DNA of 64,000 nucleotides from an uncultured Azospirillum sp. (GTDB lineage: Bacteria > Pseudomonadota > Alphaproteobacteria > RF32 > CAG-239), in the NCBI GenBank assembly GCA_900539605.1, contig UQCS01000001.1, forward strand, positions 62,001 to 126,000, read 5' to 3'. Each line of letters begins with the position of its first letter. The stretch's first letter is position 1. A program made the position numbers and the translations under genes. The notes under the pieces were generated by a model that saw only the letters and a list, made by a program, of their open reading frames with translations, searched no databases and was not told the origin of the DNA. Of this stretch, positions 1 through 8,286 are shown piece after piece.

Positions 1-126
1 GTTACTGTTCCTCTGGATAAAATAAATAATATGCCTCTATTGTATTTGAATCACGGCGTCGTTTCCACAGGTCCTGATAATGATAGCGAAGGAATGTGTG
101 ATAGCCGTGTTTTTCATGCGCTATAT

Positions 127-1557
127 TTACCAGCGGCAGTTGTCGCGCCCCCATGGGCGAGGGCCGTAAGCTTCCGGTTCGGCAACCGCCGGCTGAGGCT
201 TTTGCTGTTCTTTGAACAACTCGGCAGCATTGAGGTTTTGCAGATAATCGGTCAGTTCTTTTTGGCGCTCTGCATCAGAAGACGTGCGGTTGAGATAATT
301 GCGCACTGCCTTGATTTCTGCTTCGCTGAGACCGGTTTTATCTTCAATCTTAGCGGCTAGGCTGCGCCGTACTTCCTGTTTTATATTTTCGGGCAAACGG
401 CTGACTTTATCCATTTCAACATATTTTTCCAGTCCGCTTAACAACGGCAGATCCAACTCCCGGACCCCCGGATTATTGCCGACAGCGGCCCAAATGTCGC
501 AAATTCGTTTTTTCAGTTCCACTCGGTCGCCGACGACGATGCCGCCGATATCTTTATCATCCAAATTATATAATCCGGCCGTAACCAGCTGAGCCTGATA
601 GCCTTTAGCATATTGTTCGGTCCACATTTTGCAGGTACCCTGCACCATCAGTTTTTGTCCTTCGGGACCGAGCGGATCCATTCCCGCCGCAACTGCCTGC
701 TGGAAAAAAGCAAAATGGATATCACCCTGATCAAACACCTGCAACGCTTTTTGGGGCGGAACACCCTGCTCGATTTTCTGCTGATAATAACAGATACACA
801 GATACAATTCAGATGCAACCGCCGCCATTTCGTCGTTCATATTGACAATCGCGCGTTGTTCCGGACTGATACCGGGACCGTAGACATGGTGACGATCGGC
901 GCATTCATGACCACGCTCATGAAGCCGGGTTCGCGGCATCACACGATTCACCTTGGAGATAATGGCTTCGTCTTTAGCCGATAAGGTCTCATTTTTGCCT
1001 TTCACCAGTTTATTGAGATTGATGCTTTTGCTGCTGAAACTGTACCCACCCAAACGCACGCCACCGTCCGGACAACGCACTTCGGAAAGCGTTTTCCGGC
1101 GGATAATAACTTTGCCGGCATTTTCGCGATAAAAAGCTTCACGTTGCTGGCGAATATACGCTGCTTTGAGGTCGCCGGCGTGTTTAGCATTGACGATCAT
1201 ACGGGTTTTCGGCCCCATGCTGACAATCTTTATCTCACCTTTGCGATCTTTTGCCGCTTTCAATCCCATTTTTTGGGCCAGTTGATATTCGTCATTTTCG
1301 GTCGCTTGCACATAATCCAGATAATCGGCCGTATCTTCACGGTTTGCCGCATCTGCTTTCATCTCTTCAACGTCCAGAAGATGTTCGTTATTGGCAACCT
1401 TCGGATCTTGCGGCAATGTTTTTTCCGCTTTGGCCGTGCCGGCGTTTAAGGCCATCGCCAGCGACAAAGTTTCAATTGCCGTTTTGGACGCATTCAAACG
1501 ACCGACGGCATTTTGCACTTTTTTCATCAAATTTTCAAAAGATATTTTGTCAGACAT
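127..1557 (-). CDS. zincin-like putative metalloprotease, paralogue of 32226-33578
   Basis: A 476-residue protein that I do not recognise as a named family. Residues 213-217 read HERGH, an HExxH zinc-protease motif, and a Glu at 243 (NDEMAA) lies 25 residues further on, as expected for a third ligand in gluzincins. The protein encoded at 32226-33578 has the same HExxH-25-E spacing, the same GxSPEQ stretch between, and a similar region after it (LKVFD...FAFY), so the two are paralogues. There is no clear Sec signal; residues 27-45 are Ala/Leu-rich. The C-terminal third is charged and helical with a Gln/Pro-rich end. Peptidase activity is inferred from the motif; a structural role with a relic motif is possible. 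The start has a GGAAAGA-like ribosome site. Confidence 0.7.
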   Translation of the reverse strand: MSDKISFENLMKKVQNAVGRLNASKTAIETLSLAMALNAGTAKAEKTLPQDPKVANNEHLLDVEEMKADAANREDTADYLDYVQATENDEYQLAQKMGLKAAKDRKGEIKIVSMGPKTRMIVNAKHAGDLKAAYIRQQREAFYRENAGKVIIRRKTLSEVRCPDGGVRLGGYSFSSKSINLNKLVKGKNETLSAKDEAIISKVNRVMPRTRLHERGHECADRHHVYGPGISPEQRAIVNMNDEMAAVASELYLCICYYQQKIEQGVPPQKALQVFDQGDIHFAFFQQAVAAGMDPLGPEGQKLMVQGTCKMWTEQYAKGYQAQLVTAGLYNLDDKDIGGIVVGDRVELKKRICDIWAAVGNNPGVRELDLPLLSGLEKYVEMDKVSRLPENIKQEVRRSLAAKIEDKTGLSEAEIKAVRNYLNRTSSDAERQKELTDYLQNLNAAELFKEQQKPQPAVAEPEAYGPRPWGRDNCRW

Positions 1558-1642
1558 ATCACATTCTTTCCAACTTTGTATTCTTTATACATGTATTTTT
1601 GTCCAAAATCAATCTATTTTTGATAACAGACGTACCAACCAT

Positions 1643-1678
1643 AAAAAAAGAATTTCCGTCAAAGGAAATTCTTTTTTT
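1643..1678. terminator. strong bidirectional hairpin with A/T tracts
   Basis: A 15-bp perfect inverted repeat (arms 1643-1657 and 1664-1678, loop GTCAAA) is flanked by A7 and T7, so it can work as an intrinsic terminator in both directions. It sits between divergently transcribed genes, upstream of both starts, so there is no obvious upstream gene for it to end. It could be an attenuator, or terminate an unseen short transcript. Confidence 0.6.
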
Positions 1679-1840
1679 ATCGCACTAATCAGCTGTTGTT
1701 TAATTTCTTCAGTTTTCATAATTAATAATTATTTTGTAAATTGTAGTCTGCCATGTTTATCAATTGATGTCAAGTTGCCAAAAGACAACACTGTTTACAG
1801 CCACGGCAGCATCGACTATGATTTGTTGAAAGGAATCAAA

Positions 1841-2191
1841 ATGGTTACGGAAGATATATTCGAACGCTTAAACCGGTCTGACTTTCGTCGCCGTTTCCGG
1901 TTGCGGACAGCCGAAATCTCATATGTTCGGCAAAAAGGAAAGGAAATTATCCGCAAACACGCCGAAGATTTTATCGCTAAGCGGTTGGCTCCGGCACAAA
2001 TAGCCAACGACGGCAAGCAAACACCGATGCGGGGGCATCCGGTTTTTATTGCCCAGCACGCAACGGCAACCTGCTGCCGGCAATGCCTGTATAAATGGCA
2101 CCACATCCCTCCCGGTATTGAACTGACCGCCGAACAACAGCAGTATATCGTCGAGCTGATTATGGAATGGATTTGCCGGCAAAGCCGTTAA
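1841..2191 (+). CDS. DUF4186 family protein
   Basis: A 116-residue protein of the small, widespread DUF4186 family, whose function is unknown. The family signature is clear: MRGHPVFIAQHATATCC followed by a CLxKWHxI-like stretch and a C-terminal IVELIMEWI helix. The conserved His and Cys residues look like a metal site, but that is inference. ATG at 1841 is chosen because it follows an AAAGGA ribosome site and matches the family's usual length; the upstream open frame shows no family similarity. It converges with the ArsR gene, with only four bases between the two stops. Confidence 0.8.
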   Translation: MVTEDIFERLNRSDFRRRFRLRTAEISYVRQKGKEIIRKHAEDFIAKRLAPAQIANDGKQTPMRGHPVFIAQHATATCCRQCLYKWHHIPPGIELTAEQQQYIVELIMEWICRQSR

Positions 2192-2195
2192 GGTT

Positions 2196-2546
2196 TTATT
2201 CGCACATATGTTCCAGCGCTTTTTCCCAAATGATCCGCACATGGTCGTCATTGAGAGAATAGTATACGTTTTTGCCTTTTTTGTCGGCACGGACAAGTTT
2301 GGCGGTGCGCAAAATTTTCAGTTGGTGAGAAACTGCGGACTTGGTCATGTTCAGCAAAACCGCCAAATCACTGACGCAAAACGATTGTTTTTCCAGTGCC
2401 CACAGAATATTAATTCGGGTCGGATCGCCCATAACCTTAAAAAAATCGGAAAGGCCATACAACAGGTTATCTTCCGGCATTTGCGGACGTATATTTTCGA
2501 CAATCTGCGGATTGAGGGCAGTACAGTCGGCAACATTATTTTCCAT
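2196..2546 (-). CDS. ArsR/SmtB family metal-responsive repressor
   Basis: A 116-residue winged-helix repressor. The core (residues 30-105) has DPTRINILWAL, the recognition helix segment MTKSAVSHQLKIL and the wing KKGKNVYYSLND, typical of ArsR/SmtB proteins. Cys57 in the SFCVSDLA segment occupies the position of the alpha3 CxC-type metal ligand, and C-terminal HVRIIWEKALEHMCE offers His/Cys ligands as in alpha5 sensors. It is divergent from a Zn/Cd-type P-ATPase gene, with a palindromic operator between them, so it most likely represses that pump and perhaps itself until Zn, Cd or Pb binds. Metal identity cannot be read from the sequence. Confidence 0.9.
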   Translation of the reverse strand: MENNVADCTALNPQIVENIRPQMPEDNLLYGLSDFFKVMGDPTRINILWALEKQSFCVSDLAVLLNMTKSAVSHQLKILRTAKLVRADKKGKNVYYSLNDDHVRIIWEKALEHMCE

Positions 2547-2626
2547 TTGGCTTTTCTCCGGTTGTTTTCATAAAGTCAGAATAATCAAATCGTCTGGGAA
2601 GTACAAGCATTTTTATTATTTTGTTA

Positions 2627-2656
2627 TTGACAATTGAACAATTGTTCAACTATTAT
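2627..2656 (+). promoter_or_regulatory. promoter of the P-ATPase gene with embedded ArsR operator
   Basis: A -35 TTGACA (2627-2632) and -10 TATTAT (2651-2656) are separated by 18 bp. The perfect 16-bp palindrome TTGAACAATTGTTCAA (2634-2649) fills the spacer, the classical position for ArsR/SmtB repression. A further partial site, GTTGAACAAC, lies at 2669-2678, downstream of the -10. The assignment to the adjacent ArsR protein is inferred from position. Confidence 0.8.
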
Positions 2657-2699
2657 AACATTAATACAGTTGAACAACCATTTAAATAAGGATAACGTC

Positions 2700-4595
2700 A
2701 TGTGCGATCATCACCACCATTGTCCGGCCAACCCGTGCGGCTGCTGCCACCATCATCAATCCGAAAACAGACATATGCTTTACCGAATTGCCGCTGCGGT
2801 GATTTTATCGGCAGCGGCGTTCAGCGGTCTGTTTACTCCCTCATGGCAGATCGGTTTGTTCATTGCCGCTTATTTTGCCGCCGGCTATGACATCATCTGG
2901 CTCGCCCTGAAAAATTTATTGCACGGCGCATGGTTGGATGAAAATGCGCTGATGACGATTGCCACCGCCGGCGCTTTGGCAATCGGCGAATACCCGGAAG
3001 CGGTCTTGGTAATGATTCTTTACCAAAGCGGGGAATATCTTCAGCACAAAGCCGTTGAAAAGTCCAAACGTTCCATTGCCGGCCTGATGGACATCCGCCC
3101 CGATTCCGCTACCGTGGAAGAGAACGGCAACTTGGTCCGAAAAGCTCCCACAGAGGTAGCCGTCGGTACGGTTATTGTTGTAAAAAGCGGCGAAAAAATC
3201 CCGTTGGACGGCATTGTCATCAGCGGCGAAGCTGCCGTTGACACCTCAGCCTTAACCGGAGAATCACTGCCGCGCGTTCTGCATCCGGGCGATCCGGCTT
3301 TGAGCGGATGCATCAACACCAACGGTATTTTGAGAATCGAAGTCAACAAAAGCTTCGGCGAATCGACGGCAGCCAAAATTTTGGAACTGGTTGAACACGC
3401 CGACGCACGCAAAGCCCGCACCGAAAAGTTTATTACCCGTTTTGCACGCTACTATACCCCCGCCGTGGTCGGCGCTGCCGTTTTGCTGGCAATATTACCG
3501 CCGTTGATCATGCCGGAAGCCTCTTTTTCGCAATGGCTGCAGCGGGCCCTGACCTTTTTGGTGATTTCGTGTCCCTGCGCACTGGTCATTTCGGTACCGT
3601 TGACATTCTTTGCCGGTATCGGCGGCGCTTCGCGCAACGGTATTTTAATTAAAGGCAGTAATTATCTGGAAACCCTTTCTCGTACCGGAACTGTTGTTTT
3701 TGACAAGACCGGCACCCTCACCCGCGGCGTTTTCGAAGTATCGCGAATTATACCGCAACACGGCGTGAACAAGCGAGAACTGCTCGAAGCTGCCGTTGCA
3801 GCCGAAAACATTTCCAACCATCCGATTGCCTTGTCAATCCGTCGGACAATGTCTTCAACAAATCCGGCTGCGGCAGACGGGAAAGCGGAAGAGCTTGCCG
3901 GGATGGGAGTGCGGCTGACTTACGACAACAACGAGATTCTGGCCGGAAATTTAAAGATGATGCAAAAGTTTAAAATTGCGGCAGTGCCGCAATCGGTCAG
4001 CGGCACCGTTGTTTATGTGGCCAAAAATCAGCGCTATCTTGGCGCATTGGTTATTTCCGACCAAATCAAAGATACGGCGGAAAATGCCGTCCGACATCTG
4101 CACCGTATGGGAATTGACACCGTTATGCTGAGCGGCGATACATGCCAAGCCGCCGAAAATGTCACTCATCAGCTTGGCATTGATACTTTCCGCGCCGGTT
4201 TGTTGCCGGAACAAAAAGTGGCAGAACTGGAAAGACTGATCGGCAAAAGCGGTTTTAAAAGCGTCATTTTTGTCGGCGACGGCATTAACGATGCGCCGGT
4301 TCTTACCCGCGCCGACGTCGGAATTGCCATGGGAGCACTGGGTTCCGACGCCGCCGTCGAAGCTGCCGACGCCGTCATTATGGACGACAACCCCGAAAGA
4401 ATTGCCGAAGCGATAAAAGCATCCCGCAAAACCATGAGCATTGTCCGTCAAAACATTATTTTGGCACTGGCTGTCAAAGGCGCTTTCCTGTTGTTGGGCG
4501 CAGCAGGACTGATGACCATGTGGGGAGCCGTTTTTGCCGACGTCGGCGTCACCATGCTTGCCGTTCTCAATGCTTTGCGGGCATTAAAGGCCTGA
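2700..4595 (+). CDS. zntA: P1B-type heavy-metal ATPase (Zn/Cd/Pb efflux)
   Basis: A 631-residue inner-membrane pump that exports divalent soft metals using ATP. The visible motifs are an HHHHC/CGCCHHH metal-binding N-terminus (residues 3-20), membrane helices, the CPC ion-site motif at 291-293, the DKTGTLT phosphorylation site (Asp335), an SNHPIA nucleotide-binding motif, GDGINDAP near 526, and a C-terminal helix with the ADVGVTML Asp typical of the ZntA/CadA subgroup. It has no CxxC-type HMA domain; the His/Cys tail replaces it. ATG 2700 (AAGGATA upstream) is used rather than the in-frame codon at 2634, which overlaps the operator. It is controlled by the divergent ArsR gene. Confidence 0.93.
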   Translation: MCDHHHHCPANPCGCCHHHQSENRHMLYRIAAAVILSAAAFSGLFTPSWQIGLFIAAYFAAGYDIIWLALKNLLHGAWLDENALMTIATAGALAIGEYPEAVLVMILYQSGEYLQHKAVEKSKRSIAGLMDIRPDSATVEENGNLVRKAPTEVAVGTVIVVKSGEKIPLDGIVISGEAAVDTSALTGESLPRVLHPGDPALSGCINTNGILRIEVNKSFGESTAAKILELVEHADARKARTEKFITRFARYYTPAVVGAAVLLAILPPLIMPEASFSQWLQRALTFLVISCPCALVISVPLTFFAGIGGASRNGILIKGSNYLETLSRTGTVVFDKTGTLTRGVFEVSRIIPQHGVNKRELLEAAVAAENISNHPIALSIRRTMSSTNPAAADGKAEELAGMGVRLTYDNNEILAGNLKMMQKFKIAAVPQSVSGTVVYVAKNQRYLGALVISDQIKDTAENAVRHLHRMGIDTVMLSGDTCQAAENVTHQLGIDTFRAGLLPEQKVAELERLIGKSGFKSVIFVGDGINDAPVLTRADVGIAMGALGSDAAVEAADAVIMDDNPERIAEAIKASRKTMSIVRQNIILALAVKGAFLLLGAAGLMTMWGAVFADVGVTMLAVLNALRALKA

Positions 4596-4684
4596 TATTT
4601 TGACGAGGTCCCCTTGATAACCGCGACAACGCGGCTTACCTGATAAGATATGGCTTTATTTAACCGAATCATAGGAGATTTATC

Positions 4685-5164
4685 ATGTCTGATCCATTGT
4701 CAAATGAGCAGGAACACGGCCGTAGTCGAGTCGGACTGCCCAAAGAACTGAATGCTCTGGTTACCAACTTCTTTAGCCGCTGGCTTGATTTTTCGGCAGA
4801 AAAAAATGCGGTTTCACCCAACCAGCCCAAAGTTGAAATAACCGAAAACCAAAATGAAGTGGTGGTTCGCGCTGAAATGCCGGGTGTCCAGGAAGACGAT
4901 ATTGATTTGGAAATGTCTTCGGACGGTTACCTCGCCATTTCGGGCGAAAGAAAACAGGAACAACAGGAAGAAAACCATGACAGCTATTTTTCTGAATTTT
5001 CTTACGGGTCTTTTTGCCGTTGTATTCCGCTGCCGTGGGATCTGAAGCTTGACGAAGCTCAGGCAGATTTTGAAAACGGCATTTTGCGTATTGTTTTTCC
5101 CAAGTCTCCCGACGAACAAAACAAGAAACGAAAAATTGCCATCAGCCGCAAACAGCCCCAATAA
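4685..5164 (+). CDS. Hsp20/alpha-crystallin small heat-shock protein
   Basis: A 159-residue ATP-independent holdase chaperone. The alpha-crystallin domain spans about residues 45-150: it starts at PKVEITENQNEVVVRAEMPG, contains DGYLAISGERK, and ends with the family motif A-x-F-ENGILRIVFPK. A short C-terminal tail carries no clear IxI motif apart from KIAIS. The start has a good AGGAG ribosome site. The leader (4611-4650) contains a CCGCG-ACAA-CGCGG hairpin and a CTTGAT/CCTGAT pair that loosely resembles a heat-shock promoter; this is weak evidence. Confidence 0.93.
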   Translation: MSDPLSNEQEHGRSRVGLPKELNALVTNFFSRWLDFSAEKNAVSPNQPKVEITENQNEVVVRAEMPGVQEDDIDLEMSSDGYLAISGERKQEQQEENHDSYFSEFSYGSFCRCIPLPWDLKLDEAQADFENGILRIVFPKSPDEQNKKRKIAISRKQPQ

Positions 5165-5171
5165 CAAAAAA

Positions 5172-5217
5172 CAACCCCGATTCCGTCTTGTGACGGTATC
5201 GGGGGCTTGAAAAAAAG
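5172..5217. terminator. intrinsic terminator between Hsp20 and ACP-like genes
   Basis: The stem CCCCGAttCCGTC-TTGT-GACGGtatCGGGG (5175-5205) is followed by A-rich sequence on the + strand and preceded by an A tract, which becomes a T tract on the - strand. It lies between convergent genes and can serve both. Confidence 0.8.
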
Positions 5218-5222
5218 CGGCG

Positions 5223-5525
5223 TTATAAACGTCCCATTTGCTTAAGAGTGCGGGCGATTCCGCAGCAAGTATCGCGCAGCGAAGAATCGGCGTTCCACCC
5301 ATCCTGATCGTTAACATACATATCCAGTTTTTTGTCAACGGCGATCAGGACAAAAGCCATGTCCAACGAATCGGCATCGAGGTCATTTTTCCAGCGGGCA
5401 CTGAGAATAAGTTTCTTTTCTTCGCAATGGACCGTTTCGGCAATAATGTCTTTGATCTGGTCCAACACCTGCTGTGCTTCCTGCTCGCTTATCGCGGCTT
5501 GTTCGATAATTTTGTTTTCTTGCAT
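5223..5525 (-). CDS. acyl carrier protein-like protein
   Basis: A 100-residue protein with an ACP fold: four helices with the phosphopantetheine site DLDADSLDM, Ser53 being the likely prosthetic-group attachment residue. It is longer than housekeeping AcpP (about 78 residues) because of an N-terminal extension and a C-terminal ARTLKQMGRL helix, and it is less acidic after the DSL motif. No fatty-acid or polyketide gene lies nearby, so it is probably a secondary carrier protein rather than AcpP. The substrate is unknown. Confidence 0.75.
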   Translation of the reverse strand: MQENKIIEQAAISEQEAQQVLDQIKDIIAETVHCEEKKLILSARWKNDLDADSLDMAFVLIAVDKKLDMYVNDQDGWNADSSLRDTCCGIARTLKQMGRL

Positions 5526-5639
5526 AAATTGTTATATTAAAAATTGTATATCAGCGGTTATTTATAGCACCAATCGGTTTTTTGTCAATCTGTCAAATAT
5601 ATTTTGTTCGCTAAACGTCCCAGTCGCCAGGGCAAGGCC

Positions 5640-6110
5640 TCAGACTGTCAGCGCTGCCGTTTTCAAAGGAACGATTTTTTGCAACTCGGTTATCGAAGTC
5701 TCGACCTGAAAGCCGATTTTGCCGGCACTGAAAATAACGGTTGCAAATCCGACGGCGGTTTCGTCGATAAAAGTCGGGAAAGTTTTTTTCATCCCGATCG
5801 GTGAACAGCCGCCGTGGATATATCCGGTTAATCCCAGCAGTTCTTTGGACTTGACCATTTCCACCGCTTTTTCCCCGGCTGCCACGGCAGCTTTTTTTAA
5901 ATCCAACTCTTCGGCAACCGGAATCATAAACACATAATTCTGACGTGATTTGCCAACGGTTACCAAAGTTTTGAACACTTGCTTCGGATTTTGTCCGAGA
6001 ACGGTCGCTACTTCAATTCCGCTCAGGGCAATTGTGCCGTCATAACGGTATGAACGATAAAACGCCTTATGCTTGTCCAGCAGTCTCATTGCGTTGGTTT
6101 TAACTTCCAT
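5640..6110 (-). CDS. ybaK: YbaK/EbsC-type aminoacyl-tRNA deacylase
   Basis: A 156-residue editing enzyme of the YbaK/ProX fold, which in characterised members removes Cys from mischarged Cys-tRNA(Pro). Characteristic segments are VFKTLVTVG (conserved Lys), FMIPVAEELDLKKAA, GYIHGGCSPIGMKK and a C-terminal ETSITELQKIV. It shows no tRNA-synthetase fusion. The ATG at 6110 follows CGGAG at a proper distance; an in-frame ATG 11 codons earlier is possible but has no ribosome site. It is monocistronic by appearance. Confidence 0.9.
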   Translation of the reverse strand: MEVKTNAMRLLDKHKAFYRSYRYDGTIALSGIEVATVLGQNPKQVFKTLVTVGKSRQNYVFMIPVAEELDLKKAAVAAGEKAVEMVKSKELLGLTGYIHGGCSPIGMKKTFPTFIDETAVGFATVIFSAGKIGFQVETSITELQKIVPLKTAALTV

Positions 6111-6282
6111 TGTTTTTACTCCGTTTTCTTTTTCGAAAATCATACCATAAGTTAGAAGAGATTCGCCGATAGTTCAACATTGAATTAACGATAAAACCAA
6201 TGTCTAGTAAAAACAATGAGTTCGTGGGGTTGTTTTAGCCGATTGACAGTACATATTATTTCTAAATAAGGAGGTGGCCCCT

Positions 6283-6471
6283 ATGAGTGATTTAAAAATT
6301 TTGATTCATAACCTTGCCGACCTTGCGCCGGATTACGACCGCAGGCATCATTACCGAGTCGTGGATATTATGGTTGAGCACTGGTCGGAGCAACACTATA
6401 TTACTTATAATTATGCAGAAAAAAAACTTCAGGTTCAGATCCGCAAAGATACGCCTTTTTTCAAAAACTGA
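6283..6471 (+). CDS. small hypothetical protein, 62 residues
   Basis: A short open frame with an unusually strong Shine-Dalgarno sequence (AAGGAGG, 6268-6274) eight bases before ATG 6283, which argues that it is translated. The product is soluble and His/Tyr/Asp-rich (RRHHYRVVDIMVEHW) with no family that I recognise. It is flanked by another tiny gene at 6661, also with a strong ribosome site. Confidence 0.55.
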   Translation: MSDLKILIHNLADLAPDYDRRHHYRVVDIMVEHWSEQHYITYNYAEKKLQVQIRKDTPFFKN

Positions 6472-6660
6472 TTTGCACCTTGAACCGAGTTGGAAATGAA
6501 TCCTACTAAAACAAATGATTAGCGGCAAATTATTCCTCCTTATCCGTGTACTTATTTTTGGTTAACTCGATCCGAATTTTACCTACTACCGCAATTTGAC
6601 GGCTATGATAAAATCGTTTTGTAACCTAAAAACAATTCCATAAGTGAAGGAGGACAAAAA

Positions 6661-6894
6661 ATGGGACAGGATATCAGAAAAAAGTTAATACAGAATACGG
6701 ACGACGAGCGTGATATCATGTTAATCGGTAAAATATACAAAAGCTTTGAGGCTCTGGAAGAAACACTCGGAAAACTGCAACTTGAAGAGCCTCTGTTTAT
6801 TACCTATATGGCAAAAAAATCTTTTGCCGATACCGTTTTTTCACAAATAAAACATAATAACGAAAAAGCCCAGGTTCAACGCCTGATCAACTAG
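6661..6894 (+). CDS. small hypothetical protein, 77 residues
   Basis: It is preceded by a near-perfect ribosome site, GAAGGAGG, eight bases before the ATG. The product is charged and predicted helical (SFEALEETLGKLQLEE) and ends in a Gln/Asn-rich segment. I recognise no family. Its stop codon overlaps the stop of convergent cysS in the four bases CTAG. The region 6472-6660 before it holds no other gene. Confidence 0.6.
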   Translation: MGQDIRKKLIQNTDDERDIMLIGKIYKSFEALEETLGKLQLEEPLFITYMAKKSFADTVFSQIKHNNEKAQVQRLIN

Positions 6895-8276
6895 TCGGCT
6901 TTTTTCCATGTGGTTCCGGCGGGCGTGTCTTCCAGAACAATTCCGGCATTTTTCAACCGGTTGCGGATTTCGTCGGCTTTGGCATAATCTTTTGATTTTT
7001 TAGCCAACGCACGTTCTTCAATCAGCTTGTTTATCTGATCTTCGCCGATCAAATCCGCCGCGCCGCCCTTAAACCAGCTTTCGGGATCCTGATAAAGCAG
7101 CCCCAGAATTTCGGCCGAAGCCAACAACAGGGATTTGTATTTCTGCTTTTCGGCATCCGTCTCGGCTTTGTTAAGACTGTTTACGATATCGTGAAGATAA
7201 GAAATTGCCAGCGGCGTATTGATATCATCGCAAAGCGCCGCAACAACCCGTTCGTCAGGCGTAACATTTTCGGCAACAATGCCGGCAACTCGCAACAACG
7301 CGTTATAAAACTTATCCAAAACCGTTTTCGCCTGTTTCAGACCGTCAAAAGTAAAATTAAACGGCTGATGATAGTGGGTACTGATAAACAGCAGCCGCAG
7401 CGCTTCCGCCGGATATTCTCCGATCAGTTGGTTGACGGTATAGAAGTTGCCCAAAGACTTTGACATCTTGACACCGTCAACCATCAGCATTCCGGCATGT
7501 ACCCAGTAACGGGCAAAACAATCATCGGGATGGGCGCACATTGACTGAGCGCATTCGTTCTCATGATGAGGAAATATCAGATCGGAGCCGCCGCCATGGA
7601 TGTCAAACGAGTTGCCGAGATATTTTGAACTCATGGCCGAGCATTCCAAATGCCAGCCCGGACGTCCGAAACCCCAAGGGCTGTCCCAGCCCGGCTGTCC
7701 TGCCTCTGAGGGCTTCCACAAAATAAAATCGGCCGGATTTTTCTTATAATCGGCAACATCAATCCGGGCGCCAGCCAGCATTTCTTTCATGCTTCGGCCC
7801 GACAAATAACCATAATTTTTCATCGAATCGACAGCAAACAGAACATGCCCCTCGGCCTCGTAGGCATGACCGTTTTTCAGCAACAGTTTCACCAGCTCAA
7901 TCATCTCGCCGACAAACTCGGTTGCCCGCGGCCGATAATCGGGATCCGCTACGTTCAACGCATGCATGTCATCCAGATACCACTGATAGGTTTCGCGGGT
8001 AATTTCGCTGATCGGTTTGCCGGTTTCCTGATGCTTGTTGAGAATCTTGTCGTCAATATCGGTGATGTTGGAAACGTAAACAACATTTTGCTTGCCGTAA
8101 ACCTGGCGCAAAACCCGGTTCAAAATGTCAAAAACGACGGCGGATTTGGCATTGCCGAGATGGGCGCGATCATAGACCGTCGGCCCGCAAACGTACATAC
8201 GCACCTTTTGGGAATCCAAAGGCACAAACTTTTCTTTGCGCCGGGTTAGAGTGTTATGTAAATACATTTCCTGCAT
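6891..8276 (-). CDS. cysS: cysteine--tRNA ligase
   Basis: A 461-residue class I synthetase that charges tRNA(Cys). The zinc Cys is in MYVCGPTVYD, the HIGH-equivalent is AHLGNAK, further zinc ligands are in LECSAMSS and FPHHENECAQS, and KMSKSLGNF is the ATP-site loop. The C-terminal helical anticodon region ends in LEDTPAGTTWK as usual. The start at 8276 follows AGGAGAGG; the next in-frame ATG (8267) is less well placed. It lies 10 bases downstream of gltX, so the two are probably cotranscribed. Confidence 0.96.
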   Translation of the reverse strand: MQEMYLHNTLTRRKEKFVPLDSQKVRMYVCGPTVYDRAHLGNAKSAVVFDILNRVLRQVYGKQNVVYVSNITDIDDKILNKHQETGKPISEITRETYQWYLDDMHALNVADPDYRPRATEFVGEMIELVKLLLKNGHAYEAEGHVLFAVDSMKNYGYLSGRSMKEMLAGARIDVADYKKNPADFILWKPSEAGQPGWDSPWGFGRPGWHLECSAMSSKYLGNSFDIHGGGSDLIFPHHENECAQSMCAHPDDCFARYWVHAGMLMVDGVKMSKSLGNFYTVNQLIGEYPAEALRLLFISTHYHQPFNFTFDGLKQAKTVLDKFYNALLRVAGIVAENVTPDERVVAALCDDINTPLAISYLHDIVNSLNKAETDAEKQKYKSLLLASAEILGLLYQDPESWFKGGAADLIGEDQINKLIEERALAKKSKDYAKADEIRNRLKNAGIVLEDTPAGTTWKKAD

Positions 8277-8286
8277 CTGTCCTCTC

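Noticed and set aside
1391..1840. N-terminal extension of the DUF4186 gene
   Set aside because: The extension crosses a terminator and has no family similarity; ATG 1841 has a ribosome site and gives the family length.
4611..4650. Heat-shock promoter before Hsp20
   Set aside because: The CTTGAT and CCTGAT elements are spaced too far apart for a confident call; kept only as a remark.
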